Source: Palsa-343 sp036269135 (lineage in GTDB: Bacteria > Acidobacteriota > Terriglobia > Terriglobales > Acidobacteriaceae). From it: a stretch of 64,000 nt of DNA. Made by a program: the position numbers and the translations under genes. The notes under the pieces were generated by a model. It did not search any database, was not told where the DNA came from, and worked only from the letters and a program-made list of their open reading frames with translations. How positions within the stretch are numbered: the first letter of the stretch is position 1; every line of letters begins with the position of its first letter. The stretch covers positions 1-64,000 of the forward strand of contig DATASQ010000032.1 of NCBI GenBank assembly GCA_036269135.1, given 5' to 3'. Below, piece after piece: positions 42,110 to 53,698 of this stretch.

Positions 42110-44254
42110 ATGTCAGTTGCCCGCAGTCATTCTGCCAAAAATCAGACCTCGTTGTTTGCCAAACTGAGAGCTGGCGCTGCCATCTCCTGCCTGCTGGTGG
42201 GAACGGCGTCTTCCTGGGCGCAGATGCCGCAGCAGGCGCCGTCAGTGCCCGCGGCGCCGGGGCTGCCCCCCGAGCCGCAGCCGAACTATACCCAGCCGCT
42301 CTACATGCACGATATGACGCGGGATTTCTCCAGGCCGCGCGGCTACTTTCCGAATCTGATCGCGCCGTATGAGCCGACGACGCTGCCGCCGCCGAATTTT
42401 CTGAATTCGCTGCAGCTCGACAACCTGATCAAAGACGGGAAGATTTATCTGAGCCTGAGCGATGCGGTGATGCTCGCTTTGCAGAATAACTACGACATCG
42501 CGGTGCAGCGGCTGAATCTGGACATTGCCGACACCGACATTATGCGCACCAAAGCCGGCCAGCTGCCCGAGGGCACCAACACCGCGCTGGTGAGCAACAC
42601 CCTGGGCGGCAGCGGATCGGCGGTGACTTCCGGCGGCGGCCCGGGCGGCAGCAGCGTGGCGGGCACGGGCGTGGGCGGCATTGCCGTATCCACCAGCGGC
42701 GCGGGACCGGCACCGGAAGCCTTGGATCCCGCGGTGACGGGCACCATCCAGCTGCAGCGGCAGAAGGTGCCGCAGACCAATCTTCTGTTCAGCGGCAACA
42801 AGCCTTTTCTCACCACGAACACCGACGAATACAACTTCACGTTTAACCAGGGCTTTCGCACCGGCACCGCGCTGCAGGTGACCTTTCAGAACAACCGCAT
42901 CACCACGGACAGTCCGTTTAACGTGTACAGCCCCGCGCTGACCACGACTTTCAATGCGCAGCTGACGCAGCATCTGCTGCAGGGATTCGGCTGGGGCCTG
43001 AACAGCCGCTTCATCGTCCAGGCGACCAATGACCGGCGCATCGCGGACTCCGTCTTTCGTTCGCAGCTGCTCTATACCATCAACCAGGTGGAGGACATCT
43101 ACTGGGGCCTGGTGAGCGCGTACGAAGATGTCCAGTCGAAGCAGCGGGCTCTCGATCAGTCCACCAGCCTGGAGAAGGACGACGAAAAGCAGCTGCAGAT
43201 CGGCAGCATGGCGCCGCTCGACGTGGTGAATGCGAAGAGCTCCATGTCCAGCGATCAGCAGGCGCTCATTACCTCGCAGAGCAATCTGGAATACCAGCAG
43301 CTGCTGATGAAGCAGGCGATTGCGCGCAACCTCGACGATCCGCACCTGGCGAACGCGCCGGTGATCCCGACCGACCGTGTGAGCCTGGCGGAGACACCGG
43401 AAGAGCACATGTCCGCGGACGACCTGGTACGCGAGGCGGAGGCCAACAGTCCGGCGATCGAGCAGGCCATCCTGAACCTGAAGAATGACGCGATCACCCT
43501 GAAAGGGGCGAAGAATGGGCTTCTGCCGACTCTGGACGCCTACGCGTTTTACGGAGCGCAGGGACTGGGCGGGGCGCAGAGCCCGGACTGCCTGAACTTC
43601 TACACAGGGCAGAACTGCGGACCGAACAGCTACCCCTCGATCGGCTATGGCTCGGTCGTGTCCAACCTTTTCAACAGCACCGGTCCTAATAAGGGCGTCG
43701 GATTCAACCTGAACATCCCCATCCGCAACCGCACGGCGCAGGCGGTGCAGGCGCGGTCGCAGATTGAGTATCGCCAGGCGCAGATGCGGCTGCAGCAACT
43801 GTACGTGCAGATCCGCATGCAGGTGATCAACGACCAGTACGCGCTGACCAATGACCGCGCCTCGGTGAACGCCGCCGAGTCCAACCAGGACTACAACCGG
43901 CAGAGCCTCGAGGCCGAAATCAAGAAGCTGCATCTCGGCGCATCGACCACCGCCAGCGTTCTGCAGCAGCAGCGCAATGTGGCCGCGGCCGACGCCCAGC
44001 TGATTTCGGCGCGCGCCCGCTACGCCACCGATCGCGCGGCGCTGGAGGAGGCGCTGGCCAGCACGCTCGATCGCTACGGCATCTCCATCATGGACGCGGC
44101 CACCGGCCAGATCCATACGCCGCCGATCATCCCCGGCCTGGAGCCGGCGGCGTCTCTGCCGGAAGTGCAGGCGCCGACGCAGAAGCAGCAGCTGCAGAAG
44201 CAGGAGCAGCAGCCGCAAACCCAGCCGCAAGCCGGAGCCCAGCCGCAGCGCTAA
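42110..44254 (+). CDS. TolC-family outer-membrane efflux protein
   Basis: The 714-residue protein has an N-terminal signal region (residues 1-37, ending SSWAQ), a Pro-rich linker and two outer-membrane-efflux repeats. Typical parts are LSLSDAVMLALQNNYDIAVQ, then VEDIYWGLVSAYEDVQSKQR and, in the second repeat, QAVQARSQIEYRQAQMRLQQ and TTASVLQQQRNVAAADAQLI. TolC-like trimers form the exit duct of type I secretion or efflux pumps. It is longer than usual because of a Gly/Ser/Thr-rich stretch at about 165-200 and a Gln/Pro-rich tail. No membrane-fusion or pump gene is adjacent. GGAG lies 12 bases before the ATG. Confidence 0.92.
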   Translation: MSVARSHSAKNQTSLFAKLRAGAAISCLLVGTASSWAQMPQQAPSVPAAPGLPPEPQPNYTQPLYMHDMTRDFSRPRGYFPNLIAPYEPTTLPPPNFLNSLQLDNLIKDGKIYLSLSDAVMLALQNNYDIAVQRLNLDIADTDIMRTKAGQLPEGTNTALVSNTLGGSGSAVTSGGGPGGSSVAGTGVGGIAVSTSGAGPAPEALDPAVTGTIQLQRQKVPQTNLLFSGNKPFLTTNTDEYNFTFNQGFRTGTALQVTFQNNRITTDSPFNVYSPALTTTFNAQLTQHLLQGFGWGLNSRFIVQATNDRRIADSVFRSQLLYTINQVEDIYWGLVSAYEDVQSKQRALDQSTSLEKDDEKQLQIGSMAPLDVVNAKSSMSSDQQALITSQSNLEYQQLLMKQAIARNLDDPHLANAPVIPTDRVSLAETPEEHMSADDLVREAEANSPAIEQAILNLKNDAITLKGAKNGLLPTLDAYAFYGAQGLGGAQSPDCLNFYTGQNCGPNSYPSIGYGSVVSNLFNSTGPNKGVGFNLNIPIRNRTAQAVQARSQIEYRQAQMRLQQLYVQIRMQVINDQYALTNDRASVNAAESNQDYNRQSLEAEIKKLHLGASTTASVLQQQRNVAAADAQLISARARYATDRAALEEALASTLDRYGISIMDAATGQIHTPPIIPGLEPAASLPEVQAPTQKQQLQKQEQQPQTQPQAGAQPQR

Positions 44255-44273
44255 AGGACGAGACGACAGACTG

Positions 44274-44303
44274 GGCCCGCTTCTCACGAGGAGCGGGCCT
44301 TTT
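44274..44303 (+). terminator. Intrinsic terminator of the TolC-family gene
   Basis: GGCCCGCT (44274-44281) pairs with AGCGGGCC (44292-44299), followed by TTTTC. Confidence 0.88.
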
Positions 44304-44397
44304 CCGCGCGCATTTTCTCCCACTTTTGCTCAGGCCTGCCCCCTCGAGCGGCGCCACTCCCTGATAGAATCAGAAGAATCCACTCTCTGGAGTCTCC

Positions 44398-45525
44398 ATG
44401 CAGGCAATGCTTGCGCTCGAAGACGGGCGCATCTTCAGGGGCGACGGCTACGGCGCCCAGGGCGAATGCCGCGGAGAGGTCGTTTTTAATACATCACTGA
44501 CCGGATATCAGGAGATCTTCACGGATCCGTCCTACGCCGGGCAGATTGTCGTCCTCACCAATCCGCAGATCGGCAACTACGGCACGAACGCCGCCGATAA
44601 CGAAGCCGCCCACCCCTACATCGAAGGCCTGGTCACGCGGGAGTTTTCGCCGATCAGCTCCAACTGGCGCTCGCAGCAGGTGGCCGACGAGTATCTGGAG
44701 CGCTTCCACGTCCCGGTGATTTCGGAAATCGACACCCGCGCGCTGGTGCGGCATCTGCGCAACAACGGCGTGATGCGGGGCGTGATCTCCACGGTCGAAG
44801 CGAACCCCGATGTTCTGGTGGCGAAGGCCCGGGCGATCCGCAAAATGGATGGCACCGACCTGGCCAGCGTGGTCACGACGAAAGACCGCTACGAGTTCGA
44901 GCACGACGGGCCCGATCCGCTGCAGGCGGGAGGCGCGCCTGCGCTGCCTCCGGCCAATCTGCACGTCGTCGCCTACGATTTCGGCATCAAGAAGAACATT
45001 CTGCGCATGCTGCGGCAGGAGGGCTGCCGGGTGACGGTGGTGCCCGCGCAGACCTCGGCGAACGACGTGCTCGCGCTGAAGCCGGACGGGATTTTTCTCT
45101 CGAACGGCCCGGGCGATCCGGAGCCGGTGACGTATGCGCAGGAGAATATCCGCAGGCTGGCGGGACGCGCGCCGATCTTTGGGATTTGCCTGGGGCACCA
45201 GCTGATCGGGCTCGCGCTGGGGGGCAAGACCTACAAGCTCAAGTTCGGCCACCACGGCGGCAACCATCCGGTGAAGTGCATGGAGAACGGCAAGGTGGAG
45301 ATCACCGCGCACAATCACAACTTCGCCGTCGATCCGGAGTCGATCAACACCAGCGAGGTGGACCTGACGCACATCGATCTGAACGACAACACGCTGGAGG
45401 GCCTGCGGCACCGGACGATGCCGCTGTTTAGCGTGCAATACCACCCCGAAGCCAGCCCGGGCCCGCACGATTCGCATTACCTCTTCCGCGACTTCCGCAG
45501 GATGATGGAGGAGTGGAAGGGATGA
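44398..45525 (+). CDS. carA: Carbamoyl-phosphate synthase, small (glutaminase) subunit
   Basis: The 375-residue subunit hydrolyses glutamine and passes ammonia to CarB. It has the N-terminal CarA domain (MLALEDGRIFRGDGYGAQGE, FNTSLTGYQEIFTDPSYAGQ) and a class I glutamine amidotransferase domain with nucleophile Cys in FGICLGHQLIG and His-Glu in QYHPEASPGPHDS. Length matches the family. Its stop codon overlaps an ATG (ATGA at 45522-45525) that opens a 53-codon frame, probably spurious. carB begins 614 bp downstream, after an inserted toxin-antitoxin pair. Confidence 0.97.
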   Translation: MQAMLALEDGRIFRGDGYGAQGECRGEVVFNTSLTGYQEIFTDPSYAGQIVVLTNPQIGNYGTNAADNEAAHPYIEGLVTREFSPISSNWRSQQVADEYLERFHVPVISEIDTRALVRHLRNNGVMRGVISTVEANPDVLVAKARAIRKMDGTDLASVVTTKDRYEFEHDGPDPLQAGGAPALPPANLHVVAYDFGIKKNILRMLRQEGCRVTVVPAQTSANDVLALKPDGIFLSNGPGDPEPVTYAQENIRRLAGRAPIFGICLGHQLIGLALGGKTYKLKFGHHGGNHPVKCMENGKVEITAHNHNFAVDPESINTSEVDLTHIDLNDNTLEGLRHRTMPLFSVQYHPEASPGPHDSHYLFRDFRRMMEEWKG

Positions 45526-45641
45526 AGGCGCAGCTGCCGATCGCTCTCCTGAGATCGAGCGGACTTCTCTTTATCACGCGGCTCGCGGATGTGTTCTCAG
45601 TTCAGGCAGTGAAGCGAACCCAGACCTCAATCGAATTTTGT

Positions 45642-45661
45642 CTGTTAAACTTGTTTAACAG
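45642..45661 (+). promoter_or_regulatory. Perfect palindrome before the antitoxin gene (candidate operator)
   Basis: CTGTTAAAC-TT-GTTTAACAG is a perfect 9-bp inverted repeat ending 9 bp before the antitoxin ATG. RHH antitoxins bind such sites to repress their own operon, so this is the likely autoregulatory operator. AGGAG of the ribosome-binding site overlaps its end, so binding would also block translation start access at the DNA level. Confidence 0.8.
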
Positions 45662-45670
45662 GAGCAAATT

Positions 45671-45883
45671 ATGTTGGGCGTGAGACTGGACCCGGAACTC
45701 GAAAAGCGGCTTGAGAAACTCGCGAAGAAGACGGGCCGCACGAAGAGTTACTACGCTAAGGAGGCGATTCGCCAGTACGTCGAAGACCGCGAAGATTACC
45801 TGCTGGCAGTCGAGATTTCCAAACGGAACGAACAAACCTTCAGCCTGGAGGAAGTGAGGCGGAAGCTTGGCCTGGACGCTTAG
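45671..45883 (+). CDS. Ribbon-helix-helix antitoxin of a type II toxin-antitoxin pair
   Basis: The 70-residue protein starts MLGVRLDPELEKRLEKLAKK, a ribbon-helix-helix DNA-binding domain (beta strand then helix TKSYYAKEAIRQYVEDREDY). The C-terminal half (LLAVEISKRNEQTFSLEEVR) should wrap the toxin. Such proteins neutralise the RelE/ParE partner and repress their shared promoter. AGGAG lies 6 bases before the ATG. It overlaps the toxin gene by 17 bp. It sits between carA and carB. RelB/DinJ-type or CopG/ParD-type membership cannot be decided by eye. Confidence 0.9.
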   Translation: MLGVRLDPELEKRLEKLAKKTGRTKSYYAKEAIRQYVEDREDYLLAVEISKRNEQTFSLEEVRRKLGLDA

Positions 45884-46133
45884 GTTTACCCAGTCTGCTT
45901 TGAAGCAGCTAGCCAGGCTCGACCGGAACATATCCGATCAGATCACGCGGATTCTTGAGGAGAAAGTAGCGAAAAGCGCCAACCCGCGCGCATTCGGCAA
46001 AGCTCTTACAGGGGAGTTGAAAGGCTACTGGCGGTACCGTATCGGGGATTATCGTGCGATCTGCGAGATCAAAGACCGTGATCTGGTTATCCTGGCTCTT
46101 GCCGCTGGCCACCGTCGCGACATTTACAGATAG
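45867..46133 (+). CDS. RelE/ParE-family toxin
   Basis: The 88-residue protein has the RelE/ParE fold: WTLRFTQSALKQLARLDRNI, ISDQITRILEEKV, LTGELKGYWRYRIGDYRAIC and LVILALAAGHRRDIYR. The arginine-rich GYWRYRIGDYR and C-terminal GHRRDIYR match RelE-type mRNA interferases that cut mRNA on the ribosome; the ParE type poisons gyrase. The full set of basic residues points to RelE rather than ParE. The start is a TTG inside the antitoxin gene (17-bp overlap), typical for translational coupling. Its stop codon is 6 bp before the carB ATG. Confidence 0.9.
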   Translation: MAWTLRFTQSALKQLARLDRNISDQITRILEEKVAKSANPRAFGKALTGELKGYWRYRIGDYRAICEIKDRDLVILALAAGHRRDIYR

Positions 46134-46139
46134 GAAAAA

Positions 46140-49430
<3,291 letters not shown>

Positions 49431-49494
49431 TCGGCAGATAAGGGGATCGATTGCGCGACCGCGTCTCCGATCCCCGGAGCGTCAATTCCAAACT

Positions 49495-50211
49495 CTAAAC
49501 TTCGCACTTCCGATCCACGTCGCGCCATAGCGCAACGCCGCCCAGCAGCCCATCCATGTTGGAGACGATGGTGATATTGGGCCGGGGTTTCATCTGGATC
49601 AGCTTGGTGTTGCCGCCACCCAGGTACAGGTGATCCCAGTTGAAGGTGGCTTTGGTCTGCACGATGGCTTTTTCGAGCAGCTTGTTCCATTTCGTTTTGC
49701 CGTATTTCTTCAGGCCGCGGCGACCCAGGTAGTCCTCGTAAGTCATCTTCTTCCACGGATGGTGGCCCAGTTCCATCGGGCAGATGTGACCATCGACAAA
49801 CAGGCATGAACCCAGCCCGGTGCCGAGGGTGAGAATGAGTTCGATGTCGCGCCCCTGGATCGCGCCCAGCCCCTGCACCACCGCATCGTTGGCAACACGG
49901 ACCGGCTTCTTCCAGCGCTTCTGCAGATTCGCGGCGAGGGGATAGCCCACCCACTTCGGGTCAAGATTCACCGCTATCATCGTCATGCCGTGCTTGACGA
50001 CGCCGGGAAATCCCAGGCTGACCCGGTCAAACGCCGGCATCTGCGCCTTCAGGCTGTCCAGCGCGAGCAGGATTTTGTCCGGCGTGGCGGGGATGGGCGT
50101 CAGCACGCGGAGGCGCTCGGTGATGGGGTTGCCTTCCGCGTCGAGGCACAGCATTTTGAGCCCTGTGCCGCCAATATCCACTGCCAGAGTGACGGGTTTT
50201 ACATTCTTCAT
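49495..50211 (-). CDS. ppgK: ROK-family kinase, polyphosphate-glucokinase-like
   Basis: The 238-residue protein has the ATP/phosphate motif LAVDIGGTGLKMLCLDAEG, sugar-binding LGFPGVVKHG and NDAVVQGLGAI, and LTLGTGLGSCLFVDGHICPM. Length and the DIGGTG motif match polyphosphate glucokinases, which phosphorylate glucose with polyphosphate or ATP. The phosphate donor cannot be decided from sequence. The gene converges with carB. The ATG at 50211 is preceded by a weak ribosome-binding site. Confidence 0.85.
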   Translation of the reverse strand: MKNVKPVTLAVDIGGTGLKMLCLDAEGNPITERLRVLTPIPATPDKILLALDSLKAQMPAFDRVSLGFPGVVKHGMTMIAVNLDPKWVGYPLAANLQKRWKKPVRVANDAVVQGLGAIQGRDIELILTLGTGLGSCLFVDGHICPMELGHHPWKKMTYEDYLGRRGLKKYGKTKWNKLLEKAIVQTKATFNWDHLYLGGGNTKLIQMKPRPNITIVSNMDGLLGGVALWRDVDRKCEV

Positions 50212-50296
50212 AGGGGTCGGGATTCCGGATGCGCGCGCTCGCTGCGCGGAAAAGGGAAGTGTATCGTGCCGGGAGTCTCGCTGGCTGTTCCTGCTG

Positions 50297-50839
50297 TCAC
50301 TGGCCCTGCATCACGATCGGGAACGACGGGGTCTCCGACCCGCGGGCCGGTTCCACCGTCACCATAAACCTCTCCACCTGGGTGTTGGCCGGCACCGGCG
50401 GCAGCACCACCGTAGCGCCGTGGTCGGCATCGGGGCGGAAAAGGCCGGCGGGCACGGGCGCCCTCCCCAGTTTCGGGATCAGCCACAGCTCGTAGGTCTT
50501 GTCGGCGGGCAGCGGCGTCAATCCGCCCGCCATAAAGACCAGGGCGCCCTGGCTGGCCAGCCAGCTCAGCTGGCCCACCGGGTGCGCGGGCTCCCGCGTC
50601 TCGGTCAGGACCACGTGCCGGGAGTCCGGCGAATTCAGCACCGCAACGATGTTGTCGGCATGCTGCAACTGCACCTGTAGCTGCGCGGCATTGCCCTCAT
50701 ACGTGTTGACCTGCCCGCGGAGAAAGGCCATGTGGTGTGCCAGTCCCGCCGCCGTTGCGGCAAACACCCCGGCCAGCGCCCATCCCAGCCAGTGGAACGG
50801 ACGATGCCGGTGCTTCGTTTGTGTGGTTTCCTCCGCCAT
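50297..50839 (-). CDS. RskA-like (anti-sigma K factor C-terminal) domain protein
   Basis: The 180-residue protein has a short basic cytoplasmic N-terminus, one transmembrane helix (FHWLGWALAGVFAATAAGLA), a coiled-coil-like stretch (QLQVQLQHADNIVAVLNS) and a periplasmic RskA domain (KTYELWLIPKLGRAPVPAGL, VERFMVTVEPARGSETPSFP). Classical RskA anti-sigma factors carry an N-terminal zinc domain that holds the sigma factor; here only about 20 residues precede the helix, and no sigma gene is adjacent. An ATG at 50887 would add 16 residues but lacks a ribosome-binding site. It may be a truncated or repurposed anti-sigma factor. Confidence 0.8.
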   Translation of the reverse strand: MAEETTQTKHRHRPFHWLGWALAGVFAATAAGLAHHMAFLRGQVNTYEGNAAQLQVQLQHADNIVAVLNSPDSRHVVLTETREPAHPVGQLSWLASQGALVFMAGGLTPLPADKTYELWLIPKLGRAPVPAGLFRPDADHGATVVLPPVPANTQVERFMVTVEPARGSETPSFPIVMQGQ

Positions 50840-50997
50840 CCGATATGCCCCTGGCAGCCTCTGGATTCCGGGCTCGCTTCGCACCATACTTTAGGATGCA
50901 GAGTGGGATGCAGCGTGCTCACGGCCCGCAAGTTCGCTCCCGATAATTGTAGCCGCGAGAAGCGGTCTTTAGCCGGTTTGCTGGTGAATCCGCCCGG

Positions 50998-51765
50998 ATG
51001 AAAACACGTCTCGACAAGCTTCTGGTGGAACGGGGTCTGGTGCCCACGCGTGAGCGCGCGCAGGCGCTCATCCTGGCCGGCCGCGTTCTCGTTCAGGAGC
51101 AAAAACACGACAAGCCCGGCGCCTCGGTCGCGTCCGACGCGCCGATTCGCCTGCTCGGGTCCGATCTCCGTTATGTCAGCCGCGGCGGCCTGAAGCTGGA
51201 GGGCGCCCTCGCTCACTGGTCCATCGCGCTGAACGGCCGCTTCTGTCTTGACGTCGGCGCCTCCACCGGCGGATTCACCGACTGCATGCTGCAGCACGGC
51301 GCCGCTCGCGTGCTGGCCGTCGACACCGGGTACGGGCAGATCGCGCAGTCGCTGCGCGACGACTCCCGCGTAAGCCTGATGGAGCGCACCAACGCCCGGC
51401 TGCTGGCGCCTGGCGATCTGCCTTCCGGGGTTTCATTCCTCGCCATGGACGTATCGTTCATCTCGGCCACCCTGGTTCTGCCCCCGGTGCTGGCGGCTGT
51501 CCGACACGCGTCGGACAATGTCCGACGTGCGTCCGACGCGGCGCCGCTGGAAGCGGTCATCCTGATCAAGCCGCAGTTCGAAGCCGGCCGCCAGCACGTG
51601 GGCAAGGGCGGCATCGTCCGCGATCCGGCCGCGCACCAGCTGGCCATCGAGCGCGTCCGGGGCTGTGCGGCAGACACGGGCGGCCGCTCGATTGAAGTCA
51701 TCGACTCACCCATCACCGGCACTGAGGGCAATCGCGAATTTCTCCTGCGCGCTCTCTGGCGCTGA
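50998..51765 (+). CDS. tlyA: TlyA-family S4-domain rRNA 2'-O-methyltransferase
   Basis: The 255-residue protein has an N-terminal S4 RNA-binding domain (MKTRLDKLLVERGLVPTRER, residues 1-60) and an FtsJ-type methyltransferase domain with SAM motif LDVGASTGGFTDCML (84-98) and MDVSFISATLVLPPVL. TlyA proteins methylate cytidines in 16S and 23S rRNA. Residues about 168-183 (RHASDNVRRASDAAP) are an extra segment before the conserved LIKPQFEAGR, encoded by four copies of GTCCGAC/GTCGGAC (51499-51537). The ATG at 50998 follows the spacer from the divergent RskA-like gene. Confidence 0.93.
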   Translation: MKTRLDKLLVERGLVPTRERAQALILAGRVLVQEQKHDKPGASVASDAPIRLLGSDLRYVSRGGLKLEGALAHWSIALNGRFCLDVGASTGGFTDCMLQHGAARVLAVDTGYGQIAQSLRDDSRVSLMERTNARLLAPGDLPSGVSFLAMDVSFISATLVLPPVLAAVRHASDNVRRASDAAPLEAVILIKPQFEAGRQHVGKGGIVRDPAAHQLAIERVRGCAADTGGRSIEVIDSPITGTEGNREFLLRALWR

Positions 51766-51894
51766 TCGCCGGGGCTGCCGGGCCCCTGTCGAGTTGTGCA
51801 CGCCGGGGTGTATGCTGTTCCCCACTTTCAGAGTCGGGGTTTTCAGCGCATCCACGGGCGTCGTCCCCCCAAAAAGTCCTGTTCGGGAGCGGAT

Positions 51895-53673
51895 ATGATT
51901 CAGTCTTTCTCCATCGGCATCGGAGGAGCCGCCGGTCAGGGTGTTGCCACTCCGGGCGACATCTTCGCCAAAATTTTCAGCCGGCGCGGCCTCCATCTCA
52001 ACGCCTATAACGCGTATCAGTCGATTATTCGCGGCGGCCATACCTACCTGACCATCCGCACCGGCGCCGAGCCCATCACCAACATGGGCGACCATCTCGA
52101 TCTGCTCCTTCCTCTCAACCAGGACACCATGGACCGCCATCTGCGGCTGCTGACCGCGGGCGGCGCGTGCATCTACAATGCCGATTCGATCAAGCCCGGC
52201 GAGCCCGCCGACGGCGTGCAGCTTTGCCCGCTGCCGGTGTCGACGCTGGCCGACATCAGCAAGAACAAAGTCGCGCAGAATACGCTGGCCATGGGCGCGG
52301 CGCTCAGCATGATGGGCATCGGCTTCAACTCGCTGGAAAGCGTGATCCGCGAGCAGTTCGGTAAGAAGGCGCCCGCTGTCGCCGACGAGAACATCGCCGT
52401 CGCCCGCGCCGGATACGACTACGCCACCCAGCACTTCAAGCCTTTCGCCAACCCGGTGCCGATGGCGGACAAAAAGTACGCCGTGCTCAGCGGCAACACG
52501 GCGCTGGCCATGGGCGGCGCGGCTGCCGGAGTGAAGTTTTACTGCGCGTATCCCATGAGCCCTTCGACGGGCGTGCTGCACTGGTTCGCGTCCAACGGCC
52601 GTAAAGCCGGCATCATGGTGCGCCAGGTGGAGGACGAGATCGGCGTGGTGAACATGTGCATCGGCGCGGCGCAGGCCGGGGTGCGTGCCATGTGCGCGAC
52701 CTCCGGCGGCGGATTCGCGCTGATGTCGGAAGCCCTGGGCCTGTCGGCGATGGCGGAGATTCCAATTGTCGTGATCGACTGCCAGCGCGCGGGCCCGTCC
52801 ACCGGCGTGCCGACCAAAACCGAACAGGGCGATCTGTGGCAGATGCTGGGCGCCGCGTTCGGCGATTATCCCCGCGTGATTGCCGCGCCGCTCGACATCG
52901 GCGACTGCTTCACGCTGATGGCGGACATCTGGAATGTGGTCGACAAGTTCCAGGTGCCGGGCCTGGTGCTCTGCGACCTGCTGCTTTCCGAAGGACGCCT
53001 GAGCGTCGATCCGGAAGTGCTGAACTTTGCGCCGCCCATCGATCGCGGCGAGATGATTACCGCGCCGAATGGCCACGGCAACGGCGACTACAAGCGCTAT
53101 CTCATCACGGAGAGCGGCGTTTCGCCGCGCGCCATCCCCGGCATCCCCGGCTACACGCACGTGGTGTCCAGCGACGAGCACGACGAGAACGGCGTTCTCA
53201 TCAGCGACATGTTCACCGATGCGCGCAAGCGCCGCGCCATGATGGAAAAGCGCATGCGCAAGGAGCAGGGCATCGCTGCCGCCGTGCCGCCGCCCGTCCT
53301 GCAGGGGCCGAAGGACGCGGACGTGACGCTGGTTGGCTGGGGATCGACGCAGGGCGTGATTGAAGAAGCGCGCGGGCTGCTCGCCGACCAGGGCATCACC
53401 GCGAACCAGCTGCAGATTCGCTGGCTGGTTCCGCTCCACGGCGAGGCCATCGTGGAGCTGCTGCGGAACGCGAAGCGCACCATCATCGTGGAAAACAACT
53501 TCAGCGGCCAGTTTGCCCGCTATCTGCGCAGTGAAACCAGCTTTGTCCCCGATGGGCATATCCGCAAGTACGACGGCGAGCCTTTCATGCCGCACCACAT
53601 TGCAGACGCGGTGCGCGAACAACTGGCCGGGGAGACGACACTGTCCGTCCCCGCTCACGAAGTCATGGTGTAA
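51895..53673 (+). CDS. korA: 2-oxoacid:ferredoxin oxidoreductase, alpha subunit with fused gamma domain
   Basis: The 592-residue subunit begins with the gamma domain (FSIGIGGAAGQGVATPGDIF, about 1-190) and continues with the pyrimidine-binding alpha domain (YCAYPMSPSTGVLHWF, VRQVEDEIGVVNMCIGAAQA, RAGPSTGVPTKTEQGDLWQM). With KorB it converts 2-oxoglutarate (or another 2-oxoacid) and CoA to acyl-CoA, CO2 and reduced ferredoxin. korB follows after 25 bp. No KorC or KorD (ferredoxin-domain) gene is adjacent, so this is the two-subunit form. The ATG at 51895 begins the conserved MIQSFSIGIGG; the open frame upstream to 51796 is non-coding. Confidence 0.94.
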   Translation: MIQSFSIGIGGAAGQGVATPGDIFAKIFSRRGLHLNAYNAYQSIIRGGHTYLTIRTGAEPITNMGDHLDLLLPLNQDTMDRHLRLLTAGGACIYNADSIKPGEPADGVQLCPLPVSTLADISKNKVAQNTLAMGAALSMMGIGFNSLESVIREQFGKKAPAVADENIAVARAGYDYATQHFKPFANPVPMADKKYAVLSGNTALAMGGAAAGVKFYCAYPMSPSTGVLHWFASNGRKAGIMVRQVEDEIGVVNMCIGAAQAGVRAMCATSGGGFALMSEALGLSAMAEIPIVVIDCQRAGPSTGVPTKTEQGDLWQMLGAAFGDYPRVIAAPLDIGDCFTLMADIWNVVDKFQVPGLVLCDLLLSEGRLSVDPEVLNFAPPIDRGEMITAPNGHGNGDYKRYLITESGVSPRAIPGIPGYTHVVSSDEHDENGVLISDMFTDARKRRAMMEKRMRKEQGIAAAVPPPVLQGPKDADVTLVGWGSTQGVIEEARGLLADQGITANQLQIRWLVPLHGEAIVELLRNAKRTIIVENNFSGQFARYLRSETSFVPDGHIRKYDGEPFMPHHIADAVREQLAGETTLSVPAHEVMV

Positions 53674-53698
53674 CGGAACCAGCCCCAGGAGAAGAGTG

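Noticed and set aside
42242..44323. 693-codon minus-strand frame antisense to the TolC-family gene
   Set aside because: Arg/Leu/Val-rich shadow; the plus strand has signal peptide, repeats and a terminator.
45522..45683. 53-codon frame whose ATG overlaps the carA stop codon
   Set aside because: It ends inside the antitoxin gene, covers the operator palindrome and shows no family; a chance ATGA overlap is more likely than a gene.
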